In this document: piece after piece, positions 1 to 10,851 of the stretch
Numbering within the stretch: position 1 is the stretch's first letter
Layout: each line of letters starts with the position of its first letter
Assembly: GCA_028749255.1 (NCBI GenBank)
Contig: JAQTYE010000002.1
Span: forward strand, 1 to 40,106
Direction: 5' to 3'
DNA: 40,106 nucleotides
Source: Paracoccaceae bacterium
Lineage (GTDB): Bacteria; Pseudomonadota; Alphaproteobacteria; Rhodobacterales; Rhodobacteraceae
Notes under the pieces: model-generated
The model's database searches: none
What the model was told of the DNA's origin: nothing
What the model saw: the letters and a program-made list of their open reading frames with translations, nothing else
Program-made: the position numbers and the translations under genes

Positions 1-1206
1 CGCACCACCATTCAGGCTATCATTGCCGGCCCTGCCGGTCAGATTGTCATCGCCGCTGCCGCCCATCAGGGTGCTGCCCGACGCGACCGCGATCAGTTGC
101 AGGCCCGGAGTGTTCAGATCGACCCGATATTCCGACAAATAGGGCGCAGATTGCATCGACACCCAAAGTCGAAGTGCCCCGCCATCGGCCACGGCCTCGA
201 TGTCAGTGATCCCCCAAAGCGGCATTTCCGAACTCGTGGTGATCGTGTCCACGAGCTGCAACTGGCCGTTGGGCAGCAGCTCCAAAACCGAGAACCCCGC
301 ATCCGCCCCGGCTGCGATCAGATAGCTGTGACCGTTCAGCTCAACCAGTTCCAGAACCGAAACCTTGGCAAACGCGGTGTTCGCATCGTCCAGAACATGG
401 TCGCTTAACACCAGTGTGCCATCGTTTTGCAGCGCGAAAACGCTGAGCGATCCGGTGCCGCTAGCCGCCAGAATCACATAACCCTGCCCCCCGACCACGG
501 TCAGCGCAAGGTCCGAGGGTTTCGAAAACCACCCCTCTGCCGCAGAGCCGAAATAGTTGGTCTGATCAATTACATAACCACTGATATCGGATCGGATCAC
601 ACAGAGCGCGTTTTCAGCGCCGAAGGCCGCAACCGTGACCTGAGTGGCGCCGATCAACCGGGTTTCGACCGCAGTCAGGGTGGCATCGGCCAAGGCCGGA
701 GTCATCGGCAGTGAGGTCATCGTCAGCTGGTTTTTCACACTGGCATCCGCCAGCATAAGCCCGCCTGACCGCAACGCGGCAATCCCGTGACTGCCCGAAT
801 TGAATAACACCAGATCGGCCAGATCACCCGGATCCGCGCCGTTGACCGTGATCAAGCGCCGAGACCCCAGATAACTGTCGTCCATCGCCCCGGTTGATGT
901 GACGGACAGAAGGCTCGAGGCTTCCAGCCCCGGCATCAGGATGTAACTTCCCCAACTGCAGGACAGAAATTCGATATTGGGTTGCTCGATCCCGATCTGA
1001 TCAAGCGAGATCGCGAAGGATTCCAGCAAGGTCGCCGGGCCAGCCATGCCGATGTCGTAGGCACTCAGCGCGCCGCCGCCACGCGTGATCGTCACGAGCG
1101 CAAACTGCCCGTTTCGCTCGATAATTTCCAAGTCGGTTATGCCTGCCAGCGCAGAGATTTCTGCCCCAATAAGGTGACCGACGCCCGCAATCTGCGCACG
1201 TGTCAT
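1..1206 (-). CDS. RTX/hemolysin-type calcium-binding protein, N-terminal part (runs off the left edge)
   Basis: Reverse-strand frame is open from ATG at 1206 (MTRAQIAGVGHLIGAEISALAG...) to the window edge and ends in RTX nonapeptide repeats (GGSGDDNLTGRAGNDSLNGGA). Absent from the ORF track because its stop lies outside the window. Confidence 0.85.
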   Translation of the reverse strand, partial: MTRAQIAGVGHLIGAEISALAGITDLEIIERNGQFALVTITRGGGALSAYDIGMAGPATLLESFAISLDQIGIEQPNIEFLSCSWGSYILMPGLEASSLLSVTSTGAMDDSYLGSRRLITVNGADPGDLADLVLFNSGSHGIAALRSGGLMLADASVKNQLTMTSLPMTPALADATLTAVETRLIGATQVTVAAFGAENALCVIRSDISGYVIDQTNYFGSAAEGWFSKPSDLALTVVGGQGYVILAASGTGSLSVFALQNDGTLVLSDHVLDDANTAFAKVSVLELVELNGHSYLIAAGADAGFSVLELLPNGQLQLVDTITTSSEMPLWGITDIEAVADGGALRLWVSMQSAPYLSEYRVDLNTPGLQLIAVASGSTLMGGSGDDNLTGRAGNDSLNGGA

Positions 1207-1427
1207 CTTCCACCTGATTTTCCCACTCACCACGGGCAGGCTACACAGCGGGGTCGCTGGAGTTTCCGTTGGGATTTGGGCGAAACTGGGACTTTCGCCA
1301 ACAGTTTGAGGAAAACACACGGGTGTTGCGGAAACGCGCGACGCGGCGGGCGGTCGTTATCAATATTCTTGAGGGATTGCGCGCAGGGTGACGCCCAGAT
1401 CAGCACATAGATGTCAGAAAGAGGTCG

Positions 1428-2414
1428 ATGATGACAGACACCACCCCGCGTTTGTCCCTGCCCTATATCCAGCCGTCGCAGGCCCAAAAACATGTCACCC
1501 ATAACGAGGCCCTGAAAGTGCTGGATGCGGTGACCCAACTGGCGGTGCAAAGCAGCACCCTGACCAGCGCCCCCGCGACGCCCGGTGCAGGTGAGTGCCA
1601 TCTGGTGGGCGCGGGCGCAGGCGGGATCTGGGCCGGGTTGGATGGCCAGATCGCGGTTTTTGATGGCCTGAGCTGGAGCTATGTCATCCCGCGTCAGGGG
1701 TGGCGCGCCGATGTCGCCGCCGACGGGCGGGCGCTGCGCTTCAACGGCTCGGCCTGGGTCGATGCCGTGGTGCTGCAAAATCTCGACAGTCTGGGCATCG
1801 CCACCATGGCGGATTCCACGAACAGGCTGGCTGTGGCCTCGGATGCGGTGCTGTTGACCCATCAGGGCGCGGGTCACCAACTCAAGATCAACAAGTTCGG
1901 CCCCGGGGATACCGCAAGCCTGTTGTTCCAGACCAACTGGTCGGGGCGCGCGGAATTCGGCACCACCGGCAGTGATGATTTCGCGATCAAGGTCAGCGCA
2001 GATGGCAACACCTATCACGAAGCGATCCGCGTCGAAGGGAGCAGCGGCGCGGTGCAGATCCCGTCGGGGCAGAGCTATTTCGAGGATGTGCTGATCGCCG
2101 ACAACGGGGTTCATGCGTTCGACATCCCTTGGTCCGACCCCGCACGAATCCTGCTGTGGATTTCGGCCGATGTCGGCGGTCATTTCGCGCTGCTCTCGGT
2201 CACTGGCCCCCTGTCCGGCGCCAACAATTTCACTACGCTTTTTGCGCAGCCCTCTGGCTCGGTCAGCTACTACACAGGCCCTCTGAATGGCACCACCGGT
2301 GCGTCGGGTGGGGTCAACCTGTCGATCGACACTGGCACAGGCACCCCCCGGTTTTACATCGAGAACCGGCTGGGCACGAACCATGTCTTCACCCTGTCCA
2401 CGATTGGCAGATAA
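1428..2414 (+). CDS. DUF2793 domain-containing protein (phage-tail-like/surface protein)
   Basis: N-terminus TPRLSLPYIQPSQAQKHVTHNEALKVLDAVTQLAV and GxIWAGLDGQIAVFDG resemble DUF2793. Confidence 0.8.
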   Translation: MMTDTTPRLSLPYIQPSQAQKHVTHNEALKVLDAVTQLAVQSSTLTSAPATPGAGECHLVGAGAGGIWAGLDGQIAVFDGLSWSYVIPRQGWRADVAADGRALRFNGSAWVDAVVLQNLDSLGIATMADSTNRLAVASDAVLLTHQGAGHQLKINKFGPGDTASLLFQTNWSGRAEFGTTGSDDFAIKVSADGNTYHEAIRVEGSSGAVQIPSGQSYFEDVLIADNGVHAFDIPWSDPARILLWISADVGGHFALLSVTGPLSGANNFTTLFAQPSGSVSYYTGPLNGTTGASGGVNLSIDTGTGTPRFYIENRLGTNHVFTLSTIGR

Positions 2415-2517
2415 CCCTACCTCACCCGCCATTGTATTGGATTTTAATGATAAATCCTGGGCTTTGGCGGGACTGCGGCCAATCCCTCAGTGACAACTCA
2501 AGATTGAGCTGGTAACC

Positions 2518-3108
2518 ATGCTCAAGGGTTTTTGCGGAGGTTTGAACGTGCAAGTCACAAAAACCGAGCTGGAGGGGGTGCTCCTTCTGGAACCGGCACG
2601 TTTTGGCGATGACCGGGGCTTTTTCTCCGAAAGCTGGAGCCGCAGGACATTGGCATTGCAGGGGATCGATATCGACTTCGTGCAAGACAACCATTCGCTG
2701 TCGCGTGTCGCGGGAACCGTCCGGGGTCTGCATTTTCAGTCTCCGCCCCATGCACAGGCAAAACTGGTACGCTGCGGCCGCGGTCGGTTGTTCGACGTCG
2801 CGGTCGATATCCGCAAAGGCAGCCCGGGTTTCGGGCGCTGGGTCGGCTATGAGCTTAGCTTCGAAAACGGCCGGCAACTGCTGATCCCGGCGGGGTTTCT
2901 GCATGGCTTTGTCACGCTCGAACCCGATACCGAAATCATCTATAAATGCTCCGATTACTACGCGCCCGACTGTGACGGCGCTGTGCGTTGGGACAGCTGC
3001 GGCATCGACTGGCCCGATTTCGGCGCAGACCCCGTGCTGTCGTTGAAAGATGCGGCCGCCCCTGCCTTTGCCGATTTCGACAGCCCGTTCATCTACGGGG
3101 GCACCTGA
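2518..3108 (+). CDS. rfbC: dTDP-4-dehydrorhamnose 3,5-epimerase
   Basis: [43 protein letters not shown] motifs; first gene of an rfbCBDA cluster. True start may be GTG near 2548. Confidence 0.95.
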   Translation: MLKGFCGGLNVQVTKTELEGVLLLEPARFGDDRGFFSESWSRRTLALQGIDIDFVQDNHSLSRVAGTVRGLHFQSPPHAQAKLVRCGRGRLFDVAVDIRKGSPGFGRWVGYELSFENGRQLLIPAGFLHGFVTLEPDTEIIYKCSDYYAPDCDGAVRWDSCGIDWPDFGADPVLSLKDAAAPAFADFDSPFIYGGT

Positions 3109-4157
3109 TGAAAATTTTGGTTACGGGCGGCGCAGGCTTCATCGGCTCTGCTGTGGTGCGGCTGGCCGTCGCACGCGGCCATGATGTCGTCAATCTGGAT
3201 GCACTGACCTACGCAGGATCGCTGAGCAACGTGGCCTCGGTGGCGGACAGCCCCCTCTATCGTTTTGAGCAGGCCGATATCCGCGACCGTGCGGCGCTGG
3301 ACCGGGTTTTCGCCAGCCATCGCCCCGATGTGGTGATGCATCTGGCCGCCGAAAGCCATGTGGATCGGTCGATCGACGGCCCCGGTGACTTCATCGAGAC
3401 CAATATCACCGGCACGTACAACATGCTGGAGGCCGCACGCAGTTTCTGGATGCAGCAGGGCAAACCTGCGGGCTTCCGGTTCCATCACATCTCGACTGAT
3501 GAGGTGTTCGGCTCGCTGCCCGATGACCCAAACGTGAAATTCACCGAAGACACGCCCTATGATCCGCGCAGCCCCTATGCGGCCTCCAAGGCCAGTTCGG
3601 ACCATCTGGTGCGCGCTTGGTACGAGACTTATGGCCTGCCTGTGGTTTTGACGAATTGTTCCAATAATTACGGCCCCTATCACTTCCCCGAAAAGCTGAT
3701 TCCGGTGGTCATTTTGAATGCGCTGGCGGGCAAGCCACTGCCGATTTATGGCACCGGGGCCAATATCCGCGACTGGCTGTTTGTCGAAGATCACGCCGAT
3801 GCGTTGCTTTTGGTTGTGGAAAAGGGTGCGCTCGGGCGCAGCTACAATATCGGCGGCGAGAATGAGCGCAGCAATCTGGAGCTGGTTCAGACAGTTTGCG
3901 CGGTTCTGGACAAGAAACGCCCCAAACTGCAGGGCAGCTACGCCGATCAGATGACCTTCGTGGCGGATCGACCCGGCCATGATGCGCGCTATGCCATTGA
4001 TCCGACGCGGATTCGTACAGAACTGGGCTGGCGACCTAGCATGACCGTCGAAGAGGGGCTGGCGAAAACTGTGCAATGGTATCTCGACAACGAAGATTGG
4101 TGGCGTGCGCTGCAATCGCGACGGGGCGTGGGGCAACGACTGGGCACCCGCGCATGA
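3108..4157 (+). CDS. rfbB: dTDP-glucose 4,6-dehydratase
   Basis: [47 protein letters not shown] at 3108 overlaps the rfbC stop. Confidence 0.96.
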   Translation: MKILVTGGAGFIGSAVVRLAVARGHDVVNLDALTYAGSLSNVASVADSPLYRFEQADIRDRAALDRVFASHRPDVVMHLAAESHVDRSIDGPGDFIETNITGTYNMLEAARSFWMQQGKPAGFRFHHISTDEVFGSLPDDPNVKFTEDTPYDPRSPYAASKASSDHLVRAWYETYGLPVVLTNCSNNYGPYHFPEKLIPVVILNALAGKPLPIYGTGANIRDWLFVEDHADALLLVVEKGALGRSYNIGGENERSNLELVQTVCAVLDKKRPKLQGSYADQMTFVADRPGHDARYAIDPTRIRTELGWRPSMTVEEGLAKTVQWYLDNEDWWRALQSRRGVGQRLGTRA

Positions 4158-5008
4158 GCGTTCTTGTTTTCGGAACAACCGGGCAAGTCGCCACCGAATT
4201 GCGCGCACTTGCCCCCGAAGCGATCTATCTGGGCCGCGCTGACGCAGATCTGTGCGATCCACGGGCCTGCGCTGCGGCCATTTTGGCGCATCGCCCCGCT
4301 GCTGTCATCAATGCCGCCGCCTATACCGCCGTGGACAAGGCCGAAAGCGAAGACGCTTTGGCCACCGCAATCAACGGCACCGCCCCCGGCGCCATGGCAA
4401 AGGCCGCCGCAACCCTGGGCGTGCCCATCGTTCACCTCTCGACCGATTACGTTTTCGCCGGCACCGGCACCGCACCCTGGCGCCCTGATGACCGCGTGGC
4501 ACCACAAAATACCTATGGCCGTTCAAAACTGGCAGGCGAAATCGCCGTGCGCGCGGCGGGCGGGACACATGTAATTTTGCGCACCAGCTGGGTGTTTTCC
4601 GCACATGGCAATAATTTCGTGAAAACCATGCTGCGACTGTCCGAAACTCGCGACGCGCTGTCGATCGTCGAGGATCAGATCGGCGGCCCAACCCCGGCGC
4701 GTGCGATTGCGGCGGCATGTCTGAACATCGCCACACAACTGCGCGAAGCCCCGGAAAAATCGGGCACCTACCATTTTGCGGGCGCCCCCAACACCAGTTG
4801 GAAAGCCTTTGCCGAGGCGATCTTTGCGCAAGCGGGACGGCAGGTCGCGGTGACCGGCATTCCCAGCAGCGCCTATCCCACGCCCGCAACCCGTCCGTTG
4901 AATTCGCGCATGGATTGCGGCAGCCTTGCCGAGGCTTTCGGTATCGCGCGGCCCGATTGGGCGCAGGGGTTGCGCGATGTTCTGCGTGACTGCCGCGCGG
5001 CCCCGTAA
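4154..5008 (+). CDS. rfbD: dTDP-4-dehydrorhamnose reductase
   Basis: [46 protein letters not shown] overlap with rfbB. Confidence 0.95.
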   Translation: MSVLVFGTTGQVATELRALAPEAIYLGRADADLCDPRACAAAILAHRPAAVINAAAYTAVDKAESEDALATAINGTAPGAMAKAAATLGVPIVHLSTDYVFAGTGTAPWRPDDRVAPQNTYGRSKLAGEIAVRAAGGTHVILRTSWVFSAHGNNFVKTMLRLSETRDALSIVEDQIGGPTPARAIAAACLNIATQLREAPEKSGTYHFAGAPNTSWKAFAEAIFAQAGRQVAVTGIPSSAYPTPATRPLNSRMDCGSLAEAFGIARPDWAQGLRDVLRDCRAAP

Positions 5009-5033
5009 CCCAGCACACAGGAGCAAGACGACG

Positions 5034-5903
5034 ATGCAACGCAAAGGGATCATTCTTGCAGGCGGCTCGGGGACGCGGCTTTATCCGGTGACGATGGGCA
5101 TCTCGAAACAACTGCTGCCGCTCTATGACAAGCCGATGATCTATTACCCGATCTCGGTGCTGATGCTGGCGAATATCCGCGAAATTGCCGTGATCACCAC
5201 GCCGCAAGATCAAGATCAATTCATTCGTCTTCTGGGCGATGGCCACCAATGGGGCCTTTCGCTGACCTATATCACACAGGCCTCGCCCGACGGGTTGGCG
5301 CAGGCGTATCTGCTGGCAGAGGAGTTTTTGGCCGGGGCCCCTTCGGCGATGGTGCTGGGCGACAACATCTTTTTCGGTCACGGCCTTCCCGAACTGCTAC
5401 AGGCCGCCGATGCGCAACCAGATGGCGGCACGGTTTTTGGGTATCACGTCGCGGATCCGCAACGCTATGGCGTCGTAGCCTTCGACGCCGACGGCCGTGC
5501 CCAGTCGATCATCGAAAAACCTGCTGTGCCGCCGTCGAATTATGCGGTCACAGGGCTGTATTTTCTGGATGGAACGGCGCCTGCACGGGCCCGCAAGGTC
5601 ACGCCTTCGGCCCGCGGCGAGTTGGAAATCACCTCGCTTCTCGAAATGTATCTCGATGATGGCGCGCTTTCGGTGCAGTTGATGGGCCGTGGCTATGCCT
5701 GGCTCGACACCGGCACGCATGCCAGCCTGCTGGATGCCGGGAATTTCGTGCGCACGCTGACTGAACGGCAAGGCCTGCAAACCGGGTGTTTGGATGAAAT
5801 CGCCTTCCGCAAGAACTGGATCAGCGCCGAAGATTTGCGCAACCGCGCCCAGATCTTCGCCAAGAACGATTATGGCGAATATCTGCTGGGTCTGCTGCGC
5901 TGA
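5034..5903 (+). CDS. rfbA: glucose-1-phosphate thymidylyltransferase
   Basis: MQRKGIILAGGSGTRLYPVTMGISKQLLPLYDKPMIYYPISVLMLA. Confidence 0.97.
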   Translation: MQRKGIILAGGSGTRLYPVTMGISKQLLPLYDKPMIYYPISVLMLANIREIAVITTPQDQDQFIRLLGDGHQWGLSLTYITQASPDGLAQAYLLAEEFLAGAPSAMVLGDNIFFGHGLPELLQAADAQPDGGTVFGYHVADPQRYGVVAFDADGRAQSIIEKPAVPPSNYAVTGLYFLDGTAPARARKVTPSARGELEITSLLEMYLDDGALSVQLMGRGYAWLDTGTHASLLDAGNFVRTLTERQGLQTGCLDEIAFRKNWISAEDLRNRAQIFAKNDYGEYLLGLLR

Positions 5904-5906
5904 GGG

Positions 5907-7124
5907 TCAGCGTGGCGCCAGAAGCTCGTCGATCAGAACAGCAAACGCCCGCGCCTGATCGGTAAAGCTCGCAACCGGCAACGGCGGCTGACCTTGGTCT
6001 GATCGGCTCAGCGCGGCCCGCAGCTGCACCTCCAGAACCGAGGCCGGGGCCCCGATGTCAATAGCCTGGCCAGATGCCATTGCCCCATGTTCAACCGTGC
6101 CACCACTGTCCGTCTGGATCACGCGAATGCCCCGCGCCAAGGCCTCGCGGATTGCCAGACCGAATGTCTCTTTCCACTGCGACATGAACAGAAGGACGTC
6201 AATTTCCTTATAGAAGCTGTCCATATTCTCTTGTTCGAACCGCGGATGAATGCGGATGTCACCGGGCAGTGCTGCAAGATCGACATCGCGCCACCAACTG
6301 CCATCCGGGCTCCCGTCGACCAGCAAGAGCCGGAAGTCATCACGGTCAAGCGCACCAATTGCCTTGCGAATGATCGGCCAACCCTTGATCTGCGAAGGAC
6401 CACCAACAAAGCCGAAACTGACCTGCGGATCGCGGGCGCGCCGCGCGGCCTGCGCCTCGAAAAAACCCGGCTCCGGCAAACGCACGCCATTTGACCAGAC
6501 CACGCCGCGCCCGGTCGCGAACCCAGAGGCTTCGCTTAGCTCCAGCGCGAACTGACTGGGATAGGTCACCCGCGCCGGGATCTGCGCCAGACGCGCCAGC
6601 CGACTGAACCGGGTCTTGGCACGGCTGAAATCATCGACACAGCTGCGGCACGCGTCGATCTTGACCGGGTGCTGGCCGCAATATTTCTGATTGGGCCGGA
6701 TCATGAACTGCCGGTCACAGATCCACCAGAAATCATGCACGCTCAGGATCACCGGAATCCCGCGATCCTGTGCCGCCTCGAACATCCCTGCACCCAGATC
6801 CTGAACGCAATGCGCATGCAGCAGATCCGGGGCAAGCGCATCCATCAGCCCGGCGATGATTTCGGTCACGCGCGAATTGTCATAGAGATCGCTGTAATAG
6901 CGTCCGGGCGGCAGGTTGATGATGTAATTCGCGATGCCATCCACCTCGGATTTGGCAATCGTATAGGGTGCCATATCGCCCCGCTGCGCCGCCGAAATCG
7001 CACTGATCCGCCAGCCGGTCTGCGCCCGCAGTTCGCGGGCAACCTGCTCGGCGACAATCGTTGCACCGCCGTAGGTGAAGGGTGCAAAAAACACATTGCT
7101 CAGAAGAATATGACGCTCGCTCAT
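5907..7124 (-). CDS. glycosyltransferase (GT4-like)
   Basis: Two-domain GT-B layout: HILLSNVFFAPFTYGGATIVAEQVARELRA, LLHAHCVQDLG, FGFVGGPSQIKGW, ETFGLAIREALARG. Confidence 0.85.
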   Translation of the reverse strand: MSERHILLSNVFFAPFTYGGATIVAEQVARELRAQTGWRISAISAAQRGDMAPYTIAKSEVDGIANYIINLPPGRYYSDLYDNSRVTEIIAGLMDALAPDLLHAHCVQDLGAGMFEAAQDRGIPVILSVHDFWWICDRQFMIRPNQKYCGQHPVKIDACRSCVDDFSRAKTRFSRLARLAQIPARVTYPSQFALELSEASGFATGRGVVWSNGVRLPEPGFFEAQAARRARDPQVSFGFVGGPSQIKGWPIIRKAIGALDRDDFRLLLVDGSPDGSWWRDVDLAALPGDIRIHPRFEQENMDSFYKEIDVLLFMSQWKETFGLAIREALARGIRVIQTDSGGTVEHGAMASGQAIDIGAPASVLEVQLRAALSRSDQGQPPLPVASFTDQARAFAVLIDELLAPR

Positions 7125-8431
7125 CTATGCACCCAATCCAGAACGGCGGGGTCGATGATATGCGCGCCGCCATTGGCGCCCCAGCGTGTCTCCAGATCCC
7201 GGCGGGCGGCATGTCCGATCTGGCGGCGCAGCCCACGATCCCGGGCCAGCGCCTCCAGTGCATCGCGCCAGTCCGAGGGGGTTTGCGCCACAAACCCGGT
7301 CTGCCCCGGCACCACGACATTGTGCAGATCGCCCACCGCCCCAACGATCGACGGCACCTGGACCGACGCCGCATCAATCACCCGCACCGCGCTTTTGCAG
7401 CGGTTGAAAATATCATCGGTCAGCGGCATCAGCGCGCAATCGGCCTGCGCCAGCGTTGCCAGATAGGCGCCATAGGTCGAAAACCCGTGCCGTTCGATCC
7501 GGTCTTGCAGCGCGTTGGGCAGCAGGCCTTCGTCGAAATGCCCAAGGATCATCAAGCGCCGACTTTTGTCGGCATCCAGAAAGTCGATCACCGCCTCTTG
7601 CACCAGCGCAAAATCGACCTCGTGGCCGCGCGATCCACTGGCGAAAACGGCGCGGAACAGCCCGTCATCTTCGCGTCGGGTCAGCGCATCGCGCCCCTGT
7701 TCAAGCGTCTCGGCATCGGCGAAATTGCGGCGCAGATGAACCGGACGCGACGAATACATCCGCGTGTGTTCCACCATCCCCGGGGTCGAGACCGTCAGCA
7801 TATCGGCCCCGTTCATCGCTTCGAGGTATTTCGGGGCTTCCGACAGGAAATGCGCTTTCAGTTCAGGCTCTACCGCCTTCATGTTTTCATAGGTTTCATA
7901 GGCCGAAATCGAAAACAGCGGGTCGTCGAGATCATACAGGATCGGCAACCGCAGCCGCCGCGCCTCGTAGCGATACATCGTCACGACGGGAAAATTCTGT
8001 AACCGGTATTCGAACAGGTGCGTCGCATCTTGCAGGGCATTCACGCAGCGCGGCACGTCTTGATAATGCGCGTAGGTGACATCGACACCGCGCCCTTGCC
8101 AGAAATCGGCGAGTTGCTCGATCCGGTATTTACGGCATTGCGGCAGGTTCAAATCACCGATCAGCGCAATCTTGCGCCGCCGGTTCAGCACCGCGGGCGG
8201 CTGCGAGATGTGAAACCCGTTGCCGCGCGCCAGGTCTTGCCAAATGCCATTGAGATAGAGGTGATCGGTGCTGATCAAGCGCCCCGTGGGCATGACCGAA
8301 CTGCGCCCCCCGCCGCGCCGCACCATACCCAGATAGGTCCGCACCTTGCGTAGCGCCTGGACCGGCCCCTCTTCACGCAGGGCAAGGAAAAACCGTTTCA
8401 TCAGGGCTGGATCGAAGAGTTTCGAAATCAT
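7121..8431 (-). CDS. glycosyltransferase family protein
   Basis: KIALIGDLNLPQCRKYRIEQLADFW, MLTVSTPGMVEHTR, MILGHFDE, LMPLTDDIFNRCKSAVRVIDAAS. Likely start MISKLF at 8431; ORF extends to 8593. Confidence 0.75.
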   Translation of the reverse strand: MISKLFDPALMKRFFLALREEGPVQALRKVRTYLGMVRRGGGRSSVMPTGRLISTDHLYLNGIWQDLARGNGFHISQPPAVLNRRRKIALIGDLNLPQCRKYRIEQLADFWQGRGVDVTYAHYQDVPRCVNALQDATHLFEYRLQNFPVVTMYRYEARRLRLPILYDLDDPLFSISAYETYENMKAVEPELKAHFLSEAPKYLEAMNGADMLTVSTPGMVEHTRMYSSRPVHLRRNFADAETLEQGRDALTRREDDGLFRAVFASGSRGHEVDFALVQEAVIDFLDADKSRRLMILGHFDEGLLPNALQDRIERHGFSTYGAYLATLAQADCALMPLTDDIFNRCKSAVRVIDAASVQVPSIVGAVGDLHNVVVPGQTGFVAQTPSDWRDALEALARDRGLRRQIGHAARRDLETRWGANGGAHIIDPAVLDWVHR

Positions 8432-8514
8432 GTATAAGGTCCGCTGGTCTGGCCTGACGTAGAACTGACAGACGGTTTCACGAAAAAAGAAACGAAAGTG
8501 ACAAGACAGGGTTT

Positions 8515-9525
8515 CTAAAGTCGCCCAATACCCGCCGCGACCCATAGCGCGACGGTGCTGACAGCCGTTTGTCGATAGACCCGCGCACGCCACAGGGCCG
8601 CCAGACGCCCGCCCAGCCCGCCGCGCCGTGCGGCCGCAAACAGCGCCAGCGTGGCCCGGTGTTCCGGTGCCAGACGATGGGCCGACCGCATCAGTGCCCG
8701 CAGGTTGATGTCGTTCCAGTCGCGAAATGTCCCTTCCAAGACCATCGACACCCGCCGCAGCTTGGCGCGCAGGCCGTCATTCGCGCCGACTTGGTTTGTG
8801 CCGTGCTGGCGATAGAACAGAACCGGCCGCCCATCGTGAATTGCCGTGCCGCCGGCTCCGGTCACGATCAGATAGCTCCACCAATCGTGCATGACGACGC
8901 ATTCGGGTTCGGAGGCGGCGGCACAGATCAACTCGCTCGCCGCCGCATTCAGAAGGATCGTGTTGCCCGCCGCGATATTTTGCACCAGCGCATTGCGAAA
9001 CCCCGGCTTGCGCGGTCGCCGTGCCGACAGCCGGGGGTTTTGCAAGGCTTCGTCGGTCACCAGCGTGGTGTGAAACACCATCGCCGGATGGCCGGGCGCG
9101 ATGCCGTTCAGATTTTCGATGCCTAAGCTCAACCGCGAGGGAAACCAAACGTCGTCCTGATCGCAGGTCGCAATATAGCCGTCCGGCGCCAAAAACGCGC
9201 CTGCACGCCGAAACAGCGACATGAAGTTTTCGGCAGGCCCGATACAAGGCCCCTTCAGGACGGTTACATCATGGCCACGATGCGCGAAATCGTTCAGGAT
9301 TTGCAGGCTTTCGTCGCTGGACCCGTCGTCACTGGCCAGCAGGCTCCAGCGGCGATGGTCTTGCGCGGCGATACTTTCAAGCTGTGCACCCAGATGCCGC
9401 GCACCATTTCGGATCGCAAGCAAGATCAAGACATGCGGCCCCGTGTCCGGGGTACCAAAGGGCGCGACAGTCCCCGTCCGGGCAGGGGCCGCCATCGTAA
9501 ATCTGTCTCGGATCGGAACTGTCAT
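8515..9525 (-). CDS. glycosyltransferase family 2 (rhamnosyltransferase-like)
   Basis: VLILLAIRNGARHLGAQLESIAAQDHRRWSLLASDDGSSDES, CDQDDVWFP, MHDWW. Confidence 0.85.
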   Translation of the reverse strand: MTVPIRDRFTMAAPARTGTVAPFGTPDTGPHVLILLAIRNGARHLGAQLESIAAQDHRRWSLLASDDGSSDESLQILNDFAHRGHDVTVLKGPCIGPAENFMSLFRRAGAFLAPDGYIATCDQDDVWFPSRLSLGIENLNGIAPGHPAMVFHTTLVTDEALQNPRLSARRPRKPGFRNALVQNIAAGNTILLNAAASELICAAASEPECVVMHDWWSYLIVTGAGGTAIHDGRPVLFYRQHGTNQVGANDGLRAKLRRVSMVLEGTFRDWNDINLRALMRSAHRLAPEHRATLALFAAARRGGLGGRLAALWRARVYRQTAVSTVALWVAAGIGRL

Positions 9526-9684
9526 CTTCGCCTTCGTTCAGTCGGGCCTTGCGGCCATCGTGTTCAGGCACCGTTCCGTTCAAAGATTCGAAGCATGGGC
9601 GCCAGCCCGAAGGCTGACCCAATAAGGTTAATAAACTTTTGCTCTGCTTTGCATCGCACCCGATGAGGCCAGGTTCCGTATCGG

Positions 9685-10851
9685 TCAGTCCGCGCCGAAC
9701 AGATCGCGCGTAAAGATTTTATCGCCGACATCGGACAGCTCGTCTGACTGCCGGTTCGCCAGAATGACATCGGCCTCGGCCTTGAACGCGGCCAGATCAC
9801 GGATCACGCGCGACCCAAAGAACGCATCCTCGGACAACGCGGGCTCATAGACCACAACTTCGATGCCCTTGGCTTTGATCCGCTTCATGATGCCCTGGAT
9901 CGAGCTATGCCGGAAGTTGTCAGACCCCGCCTTCATCACCAGCCGATAAACGCCGACCACCCGGGGTTTGCGCGCGATCACCTGATCGGCCAGAAAATCC
10001 TTGCGGGTGCGGTTGGTTTCGACGATCGCCGCAATCAGGTTTTGCGGCACTTCGGAATAGTTCGCCAACAGCTGCTTGGTGTCTTTGGGCAGGCAATAGC
10101 CGCCGTATCCAAAGGACGGGTTGTTGTAATGGTTACCAATCCGCGGATCGAGGCTGACACCTTCGATGATCTGGCGCGAATCCATCCCGCGCGACAATGC
10201 ATAGCTGTCCAATTCGTTAAAAAACGCCACGCGCATCGCCAGATAGGTATTGGCAAACAGCTTGATCGCCTCGGCTTCAGACGGGTCGGTCAACAGCACC
10301 GTCACGTCTTTCTTGATCGCACCTTCCAGCAGCAGATCGGCAAAGGCCTGCGCCCGGTTGCTGCGTTCGCCAACGATGATCCGCGAGGGATGCAGGTTGT
10401 CATAAAGCGCGCGTCCTTCGCGCAGGAATTCCGGGCTGAAGATTACTTGCGTGGTGTTCAACTCTTCGCGCAGCCGCTCGACATAGCCTACAGGGATCGT
10501 GGATTTAATCACCACCGTCGCCTCGGGATTGATCGCGATCACATCGCGGATCACCGCCTCGACGCTGGAAGTGTCAAAATAGTTGGTCTGCGGATCGTAA
10601 TTGGTGGGCGTGGCCACGATGACAAACTGCGCGCCCTGATAGGCCTCGGCGGGCGTGGTGGTAGCCCGCAGATCCAGCCCACCGCGGGCCAGAAACTGCT
10701 CCAGCTCGGCATCGACGATCGGGCTTTTGCCATCATTCACCAAAGCCACGCGTTCGGGCGTGATATCCACAGCCACGACACTGTGATGCTGCGCCAACAG
10801 CACTGCATTCGACAGCCCGACATAGCCAAGCCCTGCCACTGCGATCTTCAT
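9685..10851 (-). CDS. ugd: UDP-glucose 6-dehydrogenase family nucleotide-sugar dehydrogenase
   Basis: [64 protein letters not shown]. Confidence 0.92.
   Translation of the reverse strand: MKIAVAGLGYVGLSNAVLLAQHHSVVAVDITPERVALVNDGKSPIVDAELEQFLARGGLDLRATTTPAEAYQGAQFVIVATPTNYDPQTNYFDTSSVEAVIRDVIAINPEATVVIKSTIPVGYVERLREELNTTQVIFSPEFLREGRALYDNLHPSRIIVGERSNRAQAFADLLLEGAIKKDVTVLLTDPSEAEAIKLFANTYLAMRVAFFNELDSYALSRGMDSRQIIEGVSLDPRIGNHYNNPSFGYGGYCLPKDTKQLLANYSEVPQNLIAAIVETNRTRKDFLADQVIARKPRVVGVYRLVMKAGSDNFRHSSIQGIMKRIKAKGIEVVVYEPALSEDAFFGSRVIRDLAAFKAEADVILANRQSDELSDVGDKIFTRDLFGAD

Noticed and set aside
1278-1298. GGCGAAA-CTGGGAC-TTTCGCC inverted repeat between the RTX and DUF2793 genes
   Set aside because: Short 7-bp arms, no T tract and no second copy noticed; could be an operator but there is too little support.
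1227-2432. Long minus-strand ORF of 401 aa
   Set aside because: Antisense to the DUF2793 gene; Arg/Gln/His-rich composition without family signatures, as expected for shadow ORFs in GC-rich DNA.
3093-4262. Long minus-strand ORF of 389 aa
   Set aside because: Antisense shadow of rfbB, which has clear motifs.
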